Below, piece after piece: positions 10,338 through 20,169 of a stretch of 64,000 bases of DNA (position 1 is the stretch's first letter; every line of letters begins with the position of its first letter). The stretch comes from Comamonas sp. 26 (lineage in GTDB: Bacteria > Pseudomonadota > Gammaproteobacteria > Burkholderiales > Burkholderiaceae_C): contig NZ_PEFL01000001.1 in the NCBI RefSeq assembly GCF_002754475.1, positions 2,914,001-2,978,000 of the forward strand, given 5' to 3'. A model generated the notes under the pieces. It did no database searches, was not told the DNA's origin, and saw only the letters and a program-made list of their open reading frames with translations. Position numbers and translations under genes: made by a program.

Positions 10338-10979
10338 ATGAGCCGCATCCACTCCGACGAAGCAGGCACCTCATCCTCCAAACCACCTAAGGCGAGCCAT
10401 CAAGCCCCGGCTGCGCTGCGACCTCTGCCCTCGCTGATCTTTGCCAGCCGCTGGCTGCAGCTACCCCTGTATCTGGGGCTGATTGCAGCACAGGGGGTCT
10501 ATGTCTGGCACTTTCTGCTGGAGCTATGGCATCTGGTCGAGGCCGTCTTCGGCAACAAAGAAGCCCTGCAGGCTCTGATCACCAACATTGGCTACAAGAG
10601 CGATGTGCAGATCACCCATCTCAACGAGACCATCATCATGCTCGTGGTGCTGGCGCTGATCGACGTGGTGATGATCTCCAACCTGCTGATCATGGTCATC
10701 GTTGGTGGCTACGAAACCTTTGTCAGCCGCATGGGTCTTGAGTCTCACCCCGACCAGCCCGAGTGGCTGAGCCATGTGAACGCCTCGGTGCTCAAGGTCA
10801 AGCTGGCGCTGTCCATCATCGGCATCAGCTCCATCCACCTGCTCAAGAGCTTCATCAACGCGGGCAGCTACGAGGTGCAGGTGCTGATGTGGCAGACCAT
10901 CATCCACGTGGTCTTCCTGCTCAGCGCGCTGGCCATTGCGCTGACGGACAAGCTGACACAGAGCGCCCACCAGCACTAA
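10338..10979 (+). CDS. yqhA: UPF0114 (YqhA) family membrane protein
   Basis: A 213-residue inner-membrane protein of the YqhA/UPF0114 family, function unknown. A polar Ser/Pro/Ala-rich N-terminus (about 35 residues) is followed by four hydrophobic segments. They start with LQLPLYLGLIAAQGVYVW and include LVVLALIDVVMISNLLIMVIV. The family motif VGGYETFVSR follows the second, and LKVKLALSIIGISSIHLLKSF forms the third. Length agrees with the proteobacterial family. It is a single gene between its own leader and a strong terminator. Confidence 0.88.
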   Translation: MSRIHSDEAGTSSSKPPKASHQAPAALRPLPSLIFASRWLQLPLYLGLIAAQGVYVWHFLLELWHLVEAVFGNKEALQALITNIGYKSDVQITHLNETIIMLVVLALIDVVMISNLLIMVIVGGYETFVSRMGLESHPDQPEWLSHVNASVLKVKLALSIIGISSIHLLKSFINAGSYEVQVLMWQTIIHVVFLLSALAIALTDKLTQSAHQH

Positions 10980-11005
10980 GTCCTGGTAATCCAGCCACGT
11001 CCCTG

Positions 11006-11040
11006 AAAGCCCCGCATGGTTCGCCATGGCGGGGCTTTTT
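11006..11040 (+). terminator. intrinsic terminator after the YqhA-like gene
   Basis: The stem gccccgc-atgg/ccat-g-gcggggc has a ttcg loop and one bulged base, and five T follow. It lies about 30 bp past the stop codon. Confidence 0.88.
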
Positions 11041-11212
11041 ATGGCCTCTGGACAATGCAAAAACCATCAAAAGCTGACAACCCGTTAAAAAAAACTATAA
11101 ATCTGCAGCAAGCCCTTATCTATCAATCACTTGTTGCTCTGTTTTTAGGGTATGCAAATGTTTCAAGTCCATGATTTCATGCCTGCTAAGCACCCAATGC
11201 TTACAGCTCGAT

Positions 11213-11241
11213 TTGACGCATAAAACTCAGTTCGATATATT
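11213..11241 (+). promoter_or_regulatory. predicted sigma-70 promoter of the proU operon
   Basis: TTGACG (11213-11218) and TATATT (11236-11241) are separated by exactly 17 bp, inside an AT-rich stretch (about 11080-11290) that contrasts with the GC-rich surroundings. Osmoregulated proU promoters are typically AT-rich and curved. Initiation near 11248 would leave a leader of about 455 nt before proV. Confidence 0.6.
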
Positions 11242-11704
11242 AAAAAGTCATTTACAACCTGCCGCGCAGGTCGTCACCGTATTTTTTAAAGACGGCTGAC
11301 TCACTCCCCGGCGGATCGTTGTGTCAATTTCAGGAGCTTTTCGCTCCTTTGGCGCAGCCCCGTCAACCGGGCCGAAACACGGTCCTGATGCATGGGGGCT
11401 TCTTCCGGTCTAAAGCACCGGAAGCTAGCCTGACAAGAAGCAGCGCATAGGCGTGCCAGTCGGTACACCTGGTGCCAGCCACCCGCTTCTTTACATTTGA
11501 CAGCTCTTGCGCACACCTCGCTTGTGCCATCCGGGCTGAATCACCGGCGCCGCCATGGCGCCATCTGCATCGTGCAGTCCTGCCCAAAAGGCCGGGCTGA
11601 GCTGCAGCATCAGGGCTCATTTTGGCTTGTGCGCCAGCGCCTACCGGCATTGCCGGTTGTAGGCGCTGGACTGTGTTCCATCTCATCCAAAGGAGAACGC
11701 CACA
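11242..11704 (+). other. long structured leader of proV
   Basis: No supported ORF. Several hairpins can be drawn on the plus strand: ggagc-ttttc-gctcc near 11332-11346, cttccggt/accggaag (11402-11424), a ggtac/ggtgcc element near 11461-11477, and the strong hairpin at 11634-11669. AAGGAG (11690-11695) precedes the GTG start of proV. In enterobacteria proU mRNA is processed by RNase III in its leader, so post-transcriptional control is plausible here, but no known riboswitch class was recognised. Confidence 0.5.
11634..11669 (+). promoter_or_regulatory. strong hairpin just upstream of the proV ribosome-binding site
   Basis: The 11-bp stem (11634-11644 with 11659-11669) is topped by a second 4-bp stem cggc-att-gccg and a short bulge. 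It ends about 20 nt before the AAGGAG of proV. No T-run follows, so it is not a simple terminator; it could be a processing or stabilising element. Confidence 0.65.
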
Positions 11705-13012
11705 GTGGCCAAGCAAATCGCTATTGATCATGTCTTCAAGGTCTTCGGCAATGATTCGAAAACCGCGCTCAACCTTGTGAAACAGGGCCTGAGCAAGCAA
11801 GAAATTCTTGCCCAGACCGGGCAATCCATCGGCGTATTCGACGCCCACTTCACCATCGAAGCTGGTGAAATCTTTGTCGTCATGGGCCTGTCGGGCTCGG
11901 GCAAGTCCACGCTGGTGCGCATGCTCAATCGCCTGATCGAGCCCACCAGCGGCCGCATTCTGGTGGACGGCCAGGACATCAACGCGCTCAGCGACAAAGA
12001 GCTGCGCGCTCTGCGCCGCAAAGACATCTCCATGGTGTTTCAGTCCTTCGCGCTAATGCCTCACCTGACGGTGCTGGACAACACGGCCTTTGGCCTGGAG
12101 CTGGCAGGCGTGGACCGCGCCACACGCCAGAAGCAGGCGCAGGATGCGCTGGAGCAAGTGGGCCTGGGCGGCTGGGGCGCCAGCTACCCCGATGAGCTGT
12201 CGGGCGGCATGCAGCAGCGCGTTGGTCTGGCCCGTGCACTGGCATCTGACCCGTCTATCTTGCTCATGGACGAGGCGTTTTCCGCACTCGACCCCATCAT
12301 CCGTACCGAGATGCAGTCCGAGCTGTTGCGCCTGCAGGAAATCAAGCGCCGCACCATCGTCTTCATCTCCCACGATCTGGATGAAGCCATGCGCATTGGC
12401 GACCGTATCGCCATCATGAAGGACGGCATGGTGCAGCAGGTCGGCACGCCTGATGAAATTCTGCGCAACCCGGCCAATGACTATGTGCGCACCTTTATTC
12501 AGGGCGTGGATGCTGCGGCCGTGTTCAAGGCATCTGACATTGCCCGCCAGGCACTGACCGTGATTTCCGAGAGCAGTGACCGCGGCTGCCGCGCTGCGCT
12601 GCGCCTGCTGGAAGACTCCGACCGCGACTACGCCTATGTGCTCAACACACGCAAGCGCTTTCTGGGTGTGGTCTCGTCGCAGTCACTGCGCGATGCGCTG
12701 CAAGGCCACGACGGAATGCTGGGACTGAAGCATGCCTTTATCCCTGACGTGCAGCCCATTGCCAGCAACACACCTGTCGCCGAGCTGTTTGGTGCCGTGG
12801 CCGCGCCCCCCTTCCCACTGCCTGTGGTGGATGAGGATGGAAAGTACCTGGGCGTCATCAGCCGCACGACCATGCTGAAGTTCCTGGACCGTGCCACACC
12901 GCCCGTGCCGCCGCCTCAGAAGGAGATTCCACCCGTCAAGCTGGACACAAACTTCCAGGCCGTTCAGCACACATCACCGCAAACACAAGCTGCCCATAGC
13001 GCAGCGCAGTAA
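11705..13012 (+). CDS. proV: glycine betaine/proline ABC transporter ATP-binding protein ProV
   Basis: ATPase of the ProU osmoprotectant importer, 435 residues. Walker [10 protein letters not shown] is at residues 61-69, the ABC signature is [14 protein letters not shown], and Walker B is [13 protein letters not shown]. The C-terminal third carries the paired CBS domains that sense ionic strength in this family (for example [18 protein letters not shown] and [17 protein letters not shown]). The N-terminal helical extension [18 protein letters not shown] is typical of ProV. The start is GTG at 11705 after AAGGAG. First gene of a proV-proW-proX-proX operon; proW follows after 13 bp. Confidence 0.95.
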   Translation: MAKQIAIDHVFKVFGNDSKTALNLVKQGLSKQEILAQTGQSIGVFDAHFTIEAGEIFVVMGLSGSGKSTLVRMLNRLIEPTSGRILVDGQDINALSDKELRALRRKDISMVFQSFALMPHLTVLDNTAFGLELAGVDRATRQKQAQDALEQVGLGGWGASYPDELSGGMQQRVGLARALASDPSILLMDEAFSALDPIIRTEMQSELLRLQEIKRRTIVFISHDLDEAMRIGDRIAIMKDGMVQQVGTPDEILRNPANDYVRTFIQGVDAAAVFKASDIARQALTVISESSDRGCRAALRLLEDSDRDYAYVLNTRKRFLGVVSSQSLRDALQGHDGMLGLKHAFIPDVQPIASNTPVAELFGAVAAPPFPLPVVDEDGKYLGVISRTTMLKFLDRATPPVPPPQKEIPPVKLDTNFQAVQHTSPQTQAAHSAAQ

Positions 13013-13025
13013 GGAGGGAGCCGAT

Positions 13026-14234
13026 TTGAACGACAACGCACTGAACAACCCCGTAACCGACAGCGCCACAGCCAGCGCCGCTTTTGAAGATCCGTGGGCG
13101 GCAGCCTCGGCTCCCGCCATAGAGCCGGTGAACACACCCTCCCCTGAAAGCACCGCCAGCGCAGACCCTTGGGCCGCATCCTATGCTGAGCCTGACACGG
13201 CCAGCACCAGCTCTGACTGGCTTAGCGCTCCCTCGCCCACCGATATTCCCGAGCATGACGGCGGCATCGGCCATCTCTGGCACCAGATCACCACCGAAGG
13301 CCTGCCCGTGCAGGACTCCATCAACCACGGCCTGGCGTGGGTGGTCGACCATTTCCGCCCTTTCTTTCAGGCCGTTCGCACGCCTATTGACGCCACGCTC
13401 AACGGCGTGACCGATGTGCTGCAGACCATTCCCATGCCTGTGCTGGTACTGCTGATTGCCTTGCTGGCCTGGCAGTTTGCGGGCCGCAAGCTGGCCATCG
13501 GCGCGGCACTGTCCCTGCTGGGCGTGGCTGTACTAGGCATCTGGCCTGAGGCCATGGTCACTCTGGCGCTGGTGCTGACCTCGCTGTTCTTCTGCATCGT
13601 GATCGGCCTGCCCGCAGGTATTTTCCTGGCCAGCAGCGACCGCGCCCAACGCTGGACGCGCCCCCTGCTGGACGCCATGCAGACCACGCCGGCTTTTGTC
13701 TATCTGGTGCCCGTGGTCATGCTGTTTGGCATTGGCAACGTACCCGGCGTCATCGTGACCATTGTGTTTGCGCTGCCGCCACTGATTCGCCTGACGAATC
13801 TGGGCATTCGCCAGGTGCGCCCCGACCTGATCGAAGCCAGCCGCGCTTATGGCGCATCGCCCGCACAGTTGCTGTGGAAGGTGCAGCTGCCACTGTCCAT
13901 GCCCTCCATCATGGCGGGTATCAATCAGGCGCTGATGCTGTCGCTTTCCATGGTGGTCATCGCTTCCATGATCGCCGTGGGTGGTCTGGGTCAGATGGTG
14001 CTGCGCGGCATTGGTCGCCTGGATATGGGTCTGGCCACTGTAGGCGGTCTGGGCATTGTGCTGCTGGCCATCGTGCTTGACCGCATCACCCAAGCCATGG
14101 GCGAGCCCAAACGCGGCAGTGCCCGCTGGTGGGCGACTGGCCCCGCCGGGGTCGTTATGCGTCTGTTGAAAAAGCCTCAAGCAGCTCCCGCGCCACAGCG
14201 CAGCGCTGAACCCGCCAAGCCCGCTGCGGTTTGA
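13026..14234 (+). CDS. proW: glycine betaine/proline ABC transporter permease ProW
   Basis: Membrane subunit of the ProU importer, 402 residues. The polar N-terminal tail of about 100 residues has several Asp-Pro-Trp-Ala motifs ([15 protein letters not shown]). It resembles the Trp-containing tail of E. coli ProW and supports true ProU orthology. The permease core has [40 protein letters not shown] and the [20 protein letters not shown] coupling loop. The start is TTG at 13026, chosen because AGGAGG lies 8 nt upstream; no ATG fits. The longer frame open from 12891 overlaps proV and is not credible. Confidence 0.93.
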   Translation: MNDNALNNPVTDSATASAAFEDPWAAASAPAIEPVNTPSPESTASADPWAASYAEPDTASTSSDWLSAPSPTDIPEHDGGIGHLWHQITTEGLPVQDSINHGLAWVVDHFRPFFQAVRTPIDATLNGVTDVLQTIPMPVLVLLIALLAWQFAGRKLAIGAALSLLGVAVLGIWPEAMVTLALVLTSLFFCIVIGLPAGIFLASSDRAQRWTRPLLDAMQTTPAFVYLVPVVMLFGIGNVPGVIVTIVFALPPLIRLTNLGIRQVRPDLIEASRAYGASPAQLLWKVQLPLSMPSIMAGINQALMLSLSMVVIASMIAVGGLGQMVLRGIGRLDMGLATVGGLGIVLLAIVLDRITQAMGEPKRGSARWWATGPAGVVMRLLKKPQAAPAPQRSAEPAKPAAV

Positions 14235-14257
14235 ACCCAAAAAAACGAGGAGGACAT

Positions 14258-15307
14258 ATGAACATGACTCAAAACGCCCCCCGCATGCGCCAGAACCTGG
14301 GTCGCTGGCTGCTTGCCAGCACGGCCGCAGCCACCATGGCACTGGCTGGCACAAACGCCTTTGCCGCTGACGGTCTTCCCGGCAAGGGCGTAAAAGTAAC
14401 GCCCCTCAAAAGCTCGATTGCAGAGGAAACCTTCCAGACCGAGCTGGTCATGAAGGCTCTGGAAAAGCTGGGCTACGAAGTGCAGCCCATGAAAGAGGTG
14501 GAGTACCCCACCGCCCATATTGCGCTGGCGAATGGGGATGCGACCTTTATGGCCAACCACTGGAACCCGCTGCACGCTGACTATTACAAGAACGCGGGCG
14601 GCGACGCCAAGCTCTACCGCAAGGGCGTTTTCTCAGCCAATGCAGCTCAGGGCTATCTGATCGACAAAAAGACGGCGCAGGCCTATGGCATCACCAATCT
14701 GGGGCAGTTGCAAAAGCCCGAGATTGCCAAGCTGTTTGACACCGACGGTGATGGCAAGGCCGATCTGACCGGCTGCACGCCCGGCTGGGGCTGCGAAGCC
14801 ATGATTGAGCACCAGCTCACTGCCTACAAGCTGCGCGATACCGTCACACACAAGCAAGGCACTTACTCGGCACTGATGGCGGACACCATTACCCGTTACC
14901 AGGCGGGCAAGCCCATTCTTTACTACACCTGGACGCCTTACTGGGTGAGCAATGTGCTCAAACCCGGCAAGGATGTGGTGTGGCTGGAAGTGCCCTTCTC
15001 AGCCCTGCCCGGCGAGCAGTCCGGCACGGACACCAAGCTGGCCAACGGCAAAAACTACGGTTTCATCGCCAACAGCCAGCAGATCGTGGCCAACAAGACC
15101 TGGGCCGAGCAGAACCCTGCCGCCGCCAAACTGTTTGAAATCATCAAGCTGCCCGTGGGCGATATCAACGCCCAGAACTTCATGATGAGCCAGGGGCAGA
15201 ACAAGCAATCGGACATTGATCGCCACACCGACAACTGGATCAAGGCTCATCAAAAGACCTTTGATGACTGGATCAGCCAGGCTCTGGCCGCCGCCAAAAA
15301 GCCCTGA
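14258..15307 (+). CDS. proX: glycine betaine-binding periplasmic protein ProX (first copy)
   Basis: Substrate-binding protein of the ProU importer, about 349 residues with a Sec signal peptide ([18 protein letters not shown]). It starts its mature part with [19 protein letters not shown]. The loop [14 protein letters not shown] and the flanking [15 protein letters not shown] resemble ProX, including two Cys that could form a disulfide. [19 protein letters not shown] holds Trp residues of the kind that cage betaine in this family. GAGGAGG precedes the ATG at 14258, and a second ATG two codons later is possible. It follows proW after 23 bp. Confidence 0.92.
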   Translation: MNMTQNAPRMRQNLGRWLLASTAAATMALAGTNAFAADGLPGKGVKVTPLKSSIAEETFQTELVMKALEKLGYEVQPMKEVEYPTAHIALANGDATFMANHWNPLHADYYKNAGGDAKLYRKGVFSANAAQGYLIDKKTAQAYGITNLGQLQKPEIAKLFDTDGDGKADLTGCTPGWGCEAMIEHQLTAYKLRDTVTHKQGTYSALMADTITRYQAGKPILYYTWTPYWVSNVLKPGKDVVWLEVPFSALPGEQSGTDTKLANGKNYGFIANSQQIVANKTWAEQNPAAAKLFEIIKLPVGDINAQNFMMSQGQNKQSDIDRHTDNWIKAHQKTFDDWISQALAAAKKP

Positions 15308-15328
15308 TCGACTCAGACCAGACAGATG

Positions 15329-15361
15329 ACGGCGACCGCTTTGGCGGCTGCCGTTTTTTTT
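15329..15361 (+). terminator. terminator-like hairpin between the two proX genes
   Basis: acggc...gccgt with an inner ccgc-ttt-ggcgg stem is followed by eight T. Lying inside the operon, it probably attenuates transcription so that the second proX is made in lower amount. Confidence 0.8.
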
Positions 15362-15402
15362 CGGGCCAACCGGCCCAGCAACCGCAAGGAGAAATAACAA
15401 CA

Positions 15403-16479
15403 ATGATCAAGACTGTGCAAACCATGACATCGCCCCGACTCGCCAAACGCCAGTGGCTTCTGGCTGCAGCAGCCACCGCCACCACAGTTGTACTTGGCCT
15501 GAGCCACACAAGCAGCTGGGCAGCAGGTCAGAATTCACCAGACGCAGCACTGCCGGGCAAGGGCATTACGGTACTGCCCGTCAAGAGTGCGCTGGCGGAA
15601 GAGAACTTTCAGACCCTGCTGGTGATGAAGGCGCTTCAGCAACTGGGCTACACCGTCAAGCCCTGGGAAGAGCTGGACTATCCGCTGATCCATTTGGCCG
15701 TTGCCAATGGCGATGCCACCTTTATGGCCAATCACTGGAATCCGCACCATGCCGAGTTCTACAAGCAAGCCGGTGGCGATGCCAAGTTATCGCGCAAAGG
15801 CGTGTACTCGGCAGGTGCTGCGCAGGGTTACGTGATCGACAAAAAGACTGCGGACGCCTACAAGATCAGCCGCCTCGATCAACTCAAAGACCCCAAGCTG
15901 GCTGCGCTGTTTGACATGAACGGCGACGGCAAGGCCGACCTCATAGGCCCCAACGCAGGCTGGGGCGGTGAAGCCGTGGTGGCGCACCAGATCAATGCCT
16001 TTGGCCTGAAGAACACCGTCAGCTACACACAGGGAAACTACCCCGCCCTGATTGCAGACACGCTGTCGCGCTTCAAGGCAGGTAAGCCCGTGCTGTATTA
16101 CGCGTGGACGCCCTACTGGCTCAGCAATGTGCTGCGCCCAGGCCATGAGGTAGTGTGGCTGCAGGTGCCTTTTTCATCCATGCCCGGCGTGCAGGCGGGT
16201 ACGGACACCAAGCTGCCCAACGGCCGCAACTACGGTTTCCCGCTCAATAACGAGTACATCGTGGCGAACAAGGTCTGGGTAGAAAAGAACCCGGCTGCCG
16301 GCAAACTGTTCGAAGTCATGCAGATCCCTCTCAACGACATCAGCCAGCAGAACCGCCTGCTCAACGATGGAGAGAGCAAGCCCGCCGACATCAACCGCCA
16401 TGTAGACAGCTGGATCAAGGCACACCAGAAAACCTTTGACGGCTGGCTGGACCAGGCACGCGCCGCGGCTCAGAAATAA
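15403..16479 (+). CDS. second ProX-type glycine betaine-binding protein
   Basis: A 358-residue paralogue of the preceding ProX, with the same signal-peptide layout (mature part near [16 protein letters not shown]) and the same backbone: [43 protein letters not shown]. It differs at the disulfide: the two Cys after the acidic loop (CTPGWGC) are replaced by GPNAGWGGE, so the local structure and perhaps ligand range differ. AAGGAG lies upstream of the ATG. A terminator-like hairpin separates it from the first copy. It probably arose by tandem duplication; the preferred ligand is unknown. Confidence 0.9.
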   Translation: MIKTVQTMTSPRLAKRQWLLAAAATATTVVLGLSHTSSWAAGQNSPDAALPGKGITVLPVKSALAEENFQTLLVMKALQQLGYTVKPWEELDYPLIHLAVANGDATFMANHWNPHHAEFYKQAGGDAKLSRKGVYSAGAAQGYVIDKKTADAYKISRLDQLKDPKLAALFDMNGDGKADLIGPNAGWGGEAVVAHQINAFGLKNTVSYTQGNYPALIADTLSRFKAGKPVLYYAWTPYWLSNVLRPGHEVVWLQVPFSSMPGVQAGTDTKLPNGRNYGFPLNNEYIVANKVWVEKNPAAGKLFEVMQIPLNDISQQNRLLNDGESKPADINRHVDSWIKAHQKTFDGWLDQARAAAQK

Positions 16480-16499
16480 GCATCAAAACTGACCTCAGC

Positions 16500-16531
16500 G
16501 CTTATCAATAAAGCGTAAGCAGCTATCAAAA
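16500..16531. repeat. dispersed intergenic repeat, copy 3
   Basis: agcgcttatcaataaagcgt is followed by aagcagctatcaaaa, a clean example of the family, directly before the terminator of the second proX gene. Confidence 0.65.
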
Positions 16532-16562
16532 AAGAACCGGCCATGAGTGCCGGTTCTTTTTT
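16532..16562. terminator. terminator after the proU operon
   Basis: The 10-bp stem aagaaccggc/gccggttctt (16532-16541 with 16549-16558) has T-runs on the right and A-runs on the left. It can serve both the proX genes and the convergent lipoprotein gene. Confidence 0.9.
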
Positions 16563-16577
16563 ATGGGTTCTGCGCGA

Positions 16578-17096
16578 TCACCAGCTGGACTTGCCGTTGG
16601 CACAAGTCGATTGGCTAGACAGGCTGACAAAGCGCTCCACACGCAGCGCCAGCATTTTGCGACCTTGCTGTGCCAGCACCGGGTCGCTGACCGGGCGCTC
16701 CACCACGCGGCCCTGCACCTCGGCCAGCATGCTCACTGCCGCATTGCTGCGCGTGTTCAGGTAGGCCTGCTCCAGCAACACGTTATCGGCCTCGGGCAGC
16801 ACGGCAATGAACTGACCGGACTCGCACTCCTGAAAGCGACCTGTCTCGCCCTCCAGGCTGTAGAGGCCCTGCCAGCGGCCGCTTTCCTTGCTGATCTTCA
16901 GTCCCGATGGCAGGGGCGCTTGCTCGGCCGCCCTGGACTGCACTGCGCCCGCAGCCTGCTTCTTGCCGCTGAGGCTGGACCAGGTCTTGTCCCAGGTCTG
17001 GGAGACCTTGCCCGTCATATTGGAGACGGTAGAACAAGCCGTCAGACTCGTCACAAAGATGGCACCGGCGGCCAGACGCCACAGCTTGCTGTGCAT
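16578..17096 (-). CDS. putative lipoprotein
   Basis: A 172-residue exported protein with a type II signal peptide: the lipobox is LTAC, with Cys at about position 21. A short linker (STVSNMTGKVSQTWDKTWSS) is followed by a small domain that includes LEGETGRFQECESGQFIAVLPE. The latter pattern suggests a compact beta-rich domain of the kind seen in envelope lipoproteins, but I cannot name the family. The start at 17096 has GAGGT just upstream and begins the signal peptide; the upstream in-frame extension is not protein-like. It is divergent from the CheX-like gene, with about 120 bp between them. Confidence 0.8.
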   Translation of the reverse strand: MHSKLWRLAAGAIFVTSLTACSTVSNMTGKVSQTWDKTWSSLSGKKQAAGAVQSRAAEQAPLPSGLKISKESGRWQGLYSLEGETGRFQECESGQFIAVLPEADNVLLEQAYLNTRSNAAVSMLAEVQGRVVERPVSDPVLAQQGRKMLALRVERFVSLSSQSTCANGKSSW

Positions 17097-17219
17097 GAAT
17101 ACCTCAGATTTTCCAAAAACAGGCACGTTAACAGAGTGCGAACGCCTGTAATCCGTCGCGATCTCTGGCTGTGACAAAGTGTTGCATACATAATCACGCA
17201 TCATCGAATCACTTGCGCC

Positions 17220-17909
17220 ATGAGTACACACAACGCCCCCATCATTCACGGCACTGAAGATGTGCTGATTGCCCTGTGCAACTCCGTATCGGGCGTGCTG
17301 CAGGTCGCCACCCAGTGCCCAATTCAGTATTCAGGCATGGTGCAGCGCATCACCAAGACCAGCCTCAAGCCTGATATTGGCTGCTTTGTGCTGATTGACG
17401 GCGGCTTTTCGGCGCTCATCATCATCAATTTCTCGGCCGAAGCAGCCATGGAGCTGTACCGTAGCTACCTGCTTTCCATGGGCATGGCAGAGAGCGATCT
17501 GGCCAACTCCTACACCTCTGACGAGGTGAGCAACGTCATGGGCGAGCTGATGAACCAGGTCGTGGGCGACTTCACCAGCAAGGTACAGCGCGAGCTGCAA
17601 ACCCATATCGCGCAAAGTCAGCCCAAGATGATCCGCCTGAACAAGCAGGTCAATTTGAGCGTGGACGCCAATCTGGACGCCCCCGAGGCCCGCCGCGTCA
17701 CTTTCTATACCGGTAACAACAATATCTTCTATCTGGAGATGGCCGTGGACCACATGGAATTCATCAAGATCAAGGACTTCGAGCCACAAGAAAAGCCCGA
17801 TCCTGATCTGGTCATGGCCCAGGCGCGCGAAGCCCATGCCAAAGCAGCTCCAGCCCTAACCGCCAGCAATAACGACACGGACGATCTGCTCAAGTCTCTC
17901 GGTCTGTAA
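17220..17909 (+). CDS. CheX-like / DUF3334-type protein
   Basis: A 229-residue cytoplasmic protein. The stretch DEVSNVMGELMNQVVGDFTSKV matches the Glu-x-x-Asn helix of CheC/CheX/FliY phosphatase-fold proteins. The whole resembles proteins labelled DUF3334 that share this fold; that family name is from memory. No chemotaxis or flagellar genes are nearby. The C-terminus is a polar tail ending in DTDDLLKSLGL, a pattern often seen in short peptide tails that bind partner proteins. A role in dephosphorylating a response regulator is possible but unproven. Confidence 0.75.
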   Translation: MSTHNAPIIHGTEDVLIALCNSVSGVLQVATQCPIQYSGMVQRITKTSLKPDIGCFVLIDGGFSALIIINFSAEAAMELYRSYLLSMGMAESDLANSYTSDEVSNVMGELMNQVVGDFTSKVQRELQTHIAQSQPKMIRLNKQVNLSVDANLDAPEARRVTFYTGNNNIFYLEMAVDHMEFIKIKDFEPQEKPDPDLVMAQAREAHAKAAPALTASNNDTDDLLKSLGL

Positions 17910-18277
17910 GCCATCCATTCAGGGGCGAGGCAAGCTCCCCTGAAGCTCAAGCCCAGCCCTTGCCCCGGCCTGTCAGCACATTCACTGACAGGCTGCAAGC
18001 ACCAGACTCCGCCAATCCCCAAGGCGATTGCGTAATGCCTGCAGCAAATTCTCTGTTGTTTGATTCTGTTGTGATGTCGCACCTGCTCTCGCGCAGGCTC
18101 CCTGGCACTGCAAAGGCCAAACCGCGCTCTTTTGATGCTCGCCAACACAAGCCTTAGTGCGTCGTTGTTGCCAAGCCTTGTCGTGCTTTTAATACCAAGT
18201 GCGGGCAAAACCCTGTAGGCAGCATTAATACATGCATGAACAATAATTTGAATGCCAACTATTTGAATTGCCGCATA
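17910..18277. other. intergenic region upstream of the MarR gene
   Basis: Two hairpins lie after the CheX-like gene: ttcagggg/cccctgaa (17918-17944), and cctgtcag/ctgacagg (17969-17992) without a T-run. From about 18160 the sequence becomes AT-rich. Just before the MarR start there is an imperfect direct repeat (atttgaatgcc, then atttgaattgcc, 15 bp apart) that could be part of a MarR operator. No gene is supported. Confidence 0.5.
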
Positions 18278-18760
18278 ATGCCCAGCCACCCATCACGGTC
18301 AGACCGCCAGCGCCAGCTCATGTTTGCCATGGCGCAAGTCAACAAGCAGTGGCGGCGCTCACTCGACCGTGTGCTTGCTCCATTGGGTCTGACGCAAGCG
18401 CTATGGTTGCCTCTGGTGCATCTGGAGCGCTGCCAGGGCGCCATGCGGCAAAAAGATCTGGCGCAGGCCCTGGCGCTGGATAGTTCTTCCATCGTGCGCC
18501 TGATTGATGGCTTGCAGGCGCAGGGCTGGGTAGCGCGGCTGGATGATGCAGACCGCCGAGTCAAGCGGATACAACTCACGCCAGCGGGTCAAGACAAGGC
18601 GGAGGCCGTGAAGAAAGTCGTCGCCGAGGTGCGCAGCGAGGTCATGCAGGACTTCCCTGCCGCGCTGCTAGATCAAACGCTGAGCGCACTGGACACCATG
18701 CTCAGCAAGATGGCCGCTATGGAGGCAATCGCCACGGGCGGGGAGCAGCCAGACAGCTGA
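18278..18760 (+). CDS. MarR family transcriptional regulator
   Basis: About 160 residues with a winged-helix DNA-binding domain of the MarR type: MRQKDLAQALALDSSSIVRLIDGLQAQGWVAR is the recognition-helix region and DDADRRVKRIQLTPAG the wing. The C-terminal helices form the dimer interface. The start is uncertain: ATG at 18278 gives a typical MarR length, and ATG at 18236 would add 14 unusual residues. Neither has a clear ribosome-binding site. It precedes the Bcr/CflA exporter by 60 bp, so it probably represses itself and that exporter and responds to a toxic small molecule. Confidence 0.88.
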   Translation: MPSHPSRSDRQRQLMFAMAQVNKQWRRSLDRVLAPLGLTQALWLPLVHLERCQGAMRQKDLAQALALDSSSIVRLIDGLQAQGWVARLDDADRRVKRIQLTPAGQDKAEAVKKVVAEVRSEVMQDFPAALLDQTLSALDTMLSKMAAMEAIATGGEQPDS

Positions 18761-18820
18761 CGTCAAGTTCAGTGCCCTTGTCTCGCAACCCTCAGCGCCT
18801 CAATCCTCCAATCGCCCTTC

Positions 18821-20017
18821 ATGCAACGCCCTGCCTCCCCCGCTCCCAAAGCCCCCTTGTGGCTGCTGGCCATGGTCACCATTGGCGGCACTCTTGCCAT
18901 GCACATGTTCATCCCAGCCCTGCCTGATGCAGCCAGACAGCTTGGCAGCAGCAACGGCCAGATGCAGCAGACCATCACCGTCTACATCATGGGCATGGCG
19001 CTGGGGCAACTGATCTATGGCCCCATGTCCGATGCGCTGGGGCGCCGCCCCGTTCTTCTGGCGGGCCTTAGCCTCTACACACTGGCCAGTCTGCTCGCCT
19101 TCATGGCACCCAGCACTGACATGCTGATTGGCGCGCGGCTGCTGCAGGCGCTGGGTGGCTGCGCAGGTCTGGCGCTAGGCCGCGCCATTGCGCGTGATAC
19201 GGCCACGCCTGAAAACGCCGTGGGCAGCTTGGCCCTGCTCAACCTGATGATGATGATTGGCCCTGGCATCTCTCCCTCTATCGGCTCCGGGCTGGATGCC
19301 GTGTTTGGCTGGCGCTCCATCTTTGCCGCACTGGCCTTGATGGGTCTAGTCACCGCCATCTGCGTATGGCGCCTGCTGCCTGAAACCGGCCGCCCCACAG
19401 GTCAGTTGAACTGGCACACCGTGCGCACCGACTACCGTACCCTGCTGGGCTCGCCCCAGTTTCTGGGTTTTGCCATTGGTGGTGGGGGTGCGACCACCTC
19501 TCTGTATGCATTTATTGCCGCAGCGCCTTTCATCTTTATCGAGCAACTCCACACCAGCAAGACCGAAGTGGGCCTGATTCTGGGGCTGCTGATGGGCGGC
19601 ATGGCACTGGGCAATGTGCTGGCCCGCCAGCTGATTCAGCGCGTTTCACTCGACAAACTGATGCTGGGCGGCAACTTGCTCAGCCTGGCCTGCGCGGGCG
19701 CGCTGCTGGCGCTGACTCTGGCGCAGCAACTCAATGTCGTGCTGGCCGTTTCGTTGATGACTCTGTTCACCATAGGCTCAGGCATGACCAGCCCAGCCGC
19801 TCTGGCCAAGGCGCTGGGCGTACACCCTCACCTGACAGGCTCGGCCGCAGGCGTCTATGGATTTGCCCAGATGGCCGTGGGCGGAATCTGCACCATGGCC
19901 GCCAGCGTGGGCGACAACCCCTCACTCTCCGCCTTCTCCGTGCTGTTCATTGCAGGCATTCTGGGGCAACTGGGCTTTCGCTGCGCTTTGCGCCTGAACC
20001 CGCCTGCCAAGCACTGA
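18821..20017 (+). CDS. Bcr/CflA family multidrug efflux MFS transporter
   Basis: A 398-residue inner-membrane protein with about twelve hydrophobic segments, of the drug:proton antiporter type with twelve spans. The family pattern is clear: HMFIPALPDAARQLG in the first loop, then GQLIYGPMSDALGRRPVL as the MFS motif between spans 2 and 3, and the ALGGCAGLALGRAIARD region in the fourth. Next to a MarR gene on the same strand, it is likely a regulated exporter of drugs or toxic metabolites. The substrate cannot be read from sequence. No second pump component is present. Confidence 0.9.
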   Translation: MQRPASPAPKAPLWLLAMVTIGGTLAMHMFIPALPDAARQLGSSNGQMQQTITVYIMGMALGQLIYGPMSDALGRRPVLLAGLSLYTLASLLAFMAPSTDMLIGARLLQALGGCAGLALGRAIARDTATPENAVGSLALLNLMMMIGPGISPSIGSGLDAVFGWRSIFAALALMGLVTAICVWRLLPETGRPTGQLNWHTVRTDYRTLLGSPQFLGFAIGGGGATTSLYAFIAAAPFIFIEQLHTSKTEVGLILGLLMGGMALGNVLARQLIQRVSLDKLMLGGNLLSLACAGALLALTLAQQLNVVLAVSLMTLFTIGSGMTSPAALAKALGVHPHLTGSAAGVYGFAQMAVGGICTMAASVGDNPSLSAFSVLFIAGILGQLGFRCALRLNPPAKH

Positions 20018-20169
20018 GTCGCGGGCCAAACCACTTTATTCATAGCGGCTTGCATTTTGGAAGGCTTTTTTCAAAGCATTTTTTCTTGAAACACTTGAAA
20101 AAACAGGCTCCATCTGCTTTTCTTTCGATAGCAAAAGGCTACTACCTAGTCCGACATGGAGCAGCTGAT

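Noticed and set aside
11301..11848. Small minus-strand frames in the proV leader (71 and 161 codons)
   Set aside because: Partly antisense to proV and without family features; the region reads better as a structured leader.
12891..13025. Upstream extension of proW
   Set aside because: It lies inside proV in another frame; the TTG at 13026 has a strong AGGAGG and gives an N-terminus like that of E. coli ProW.
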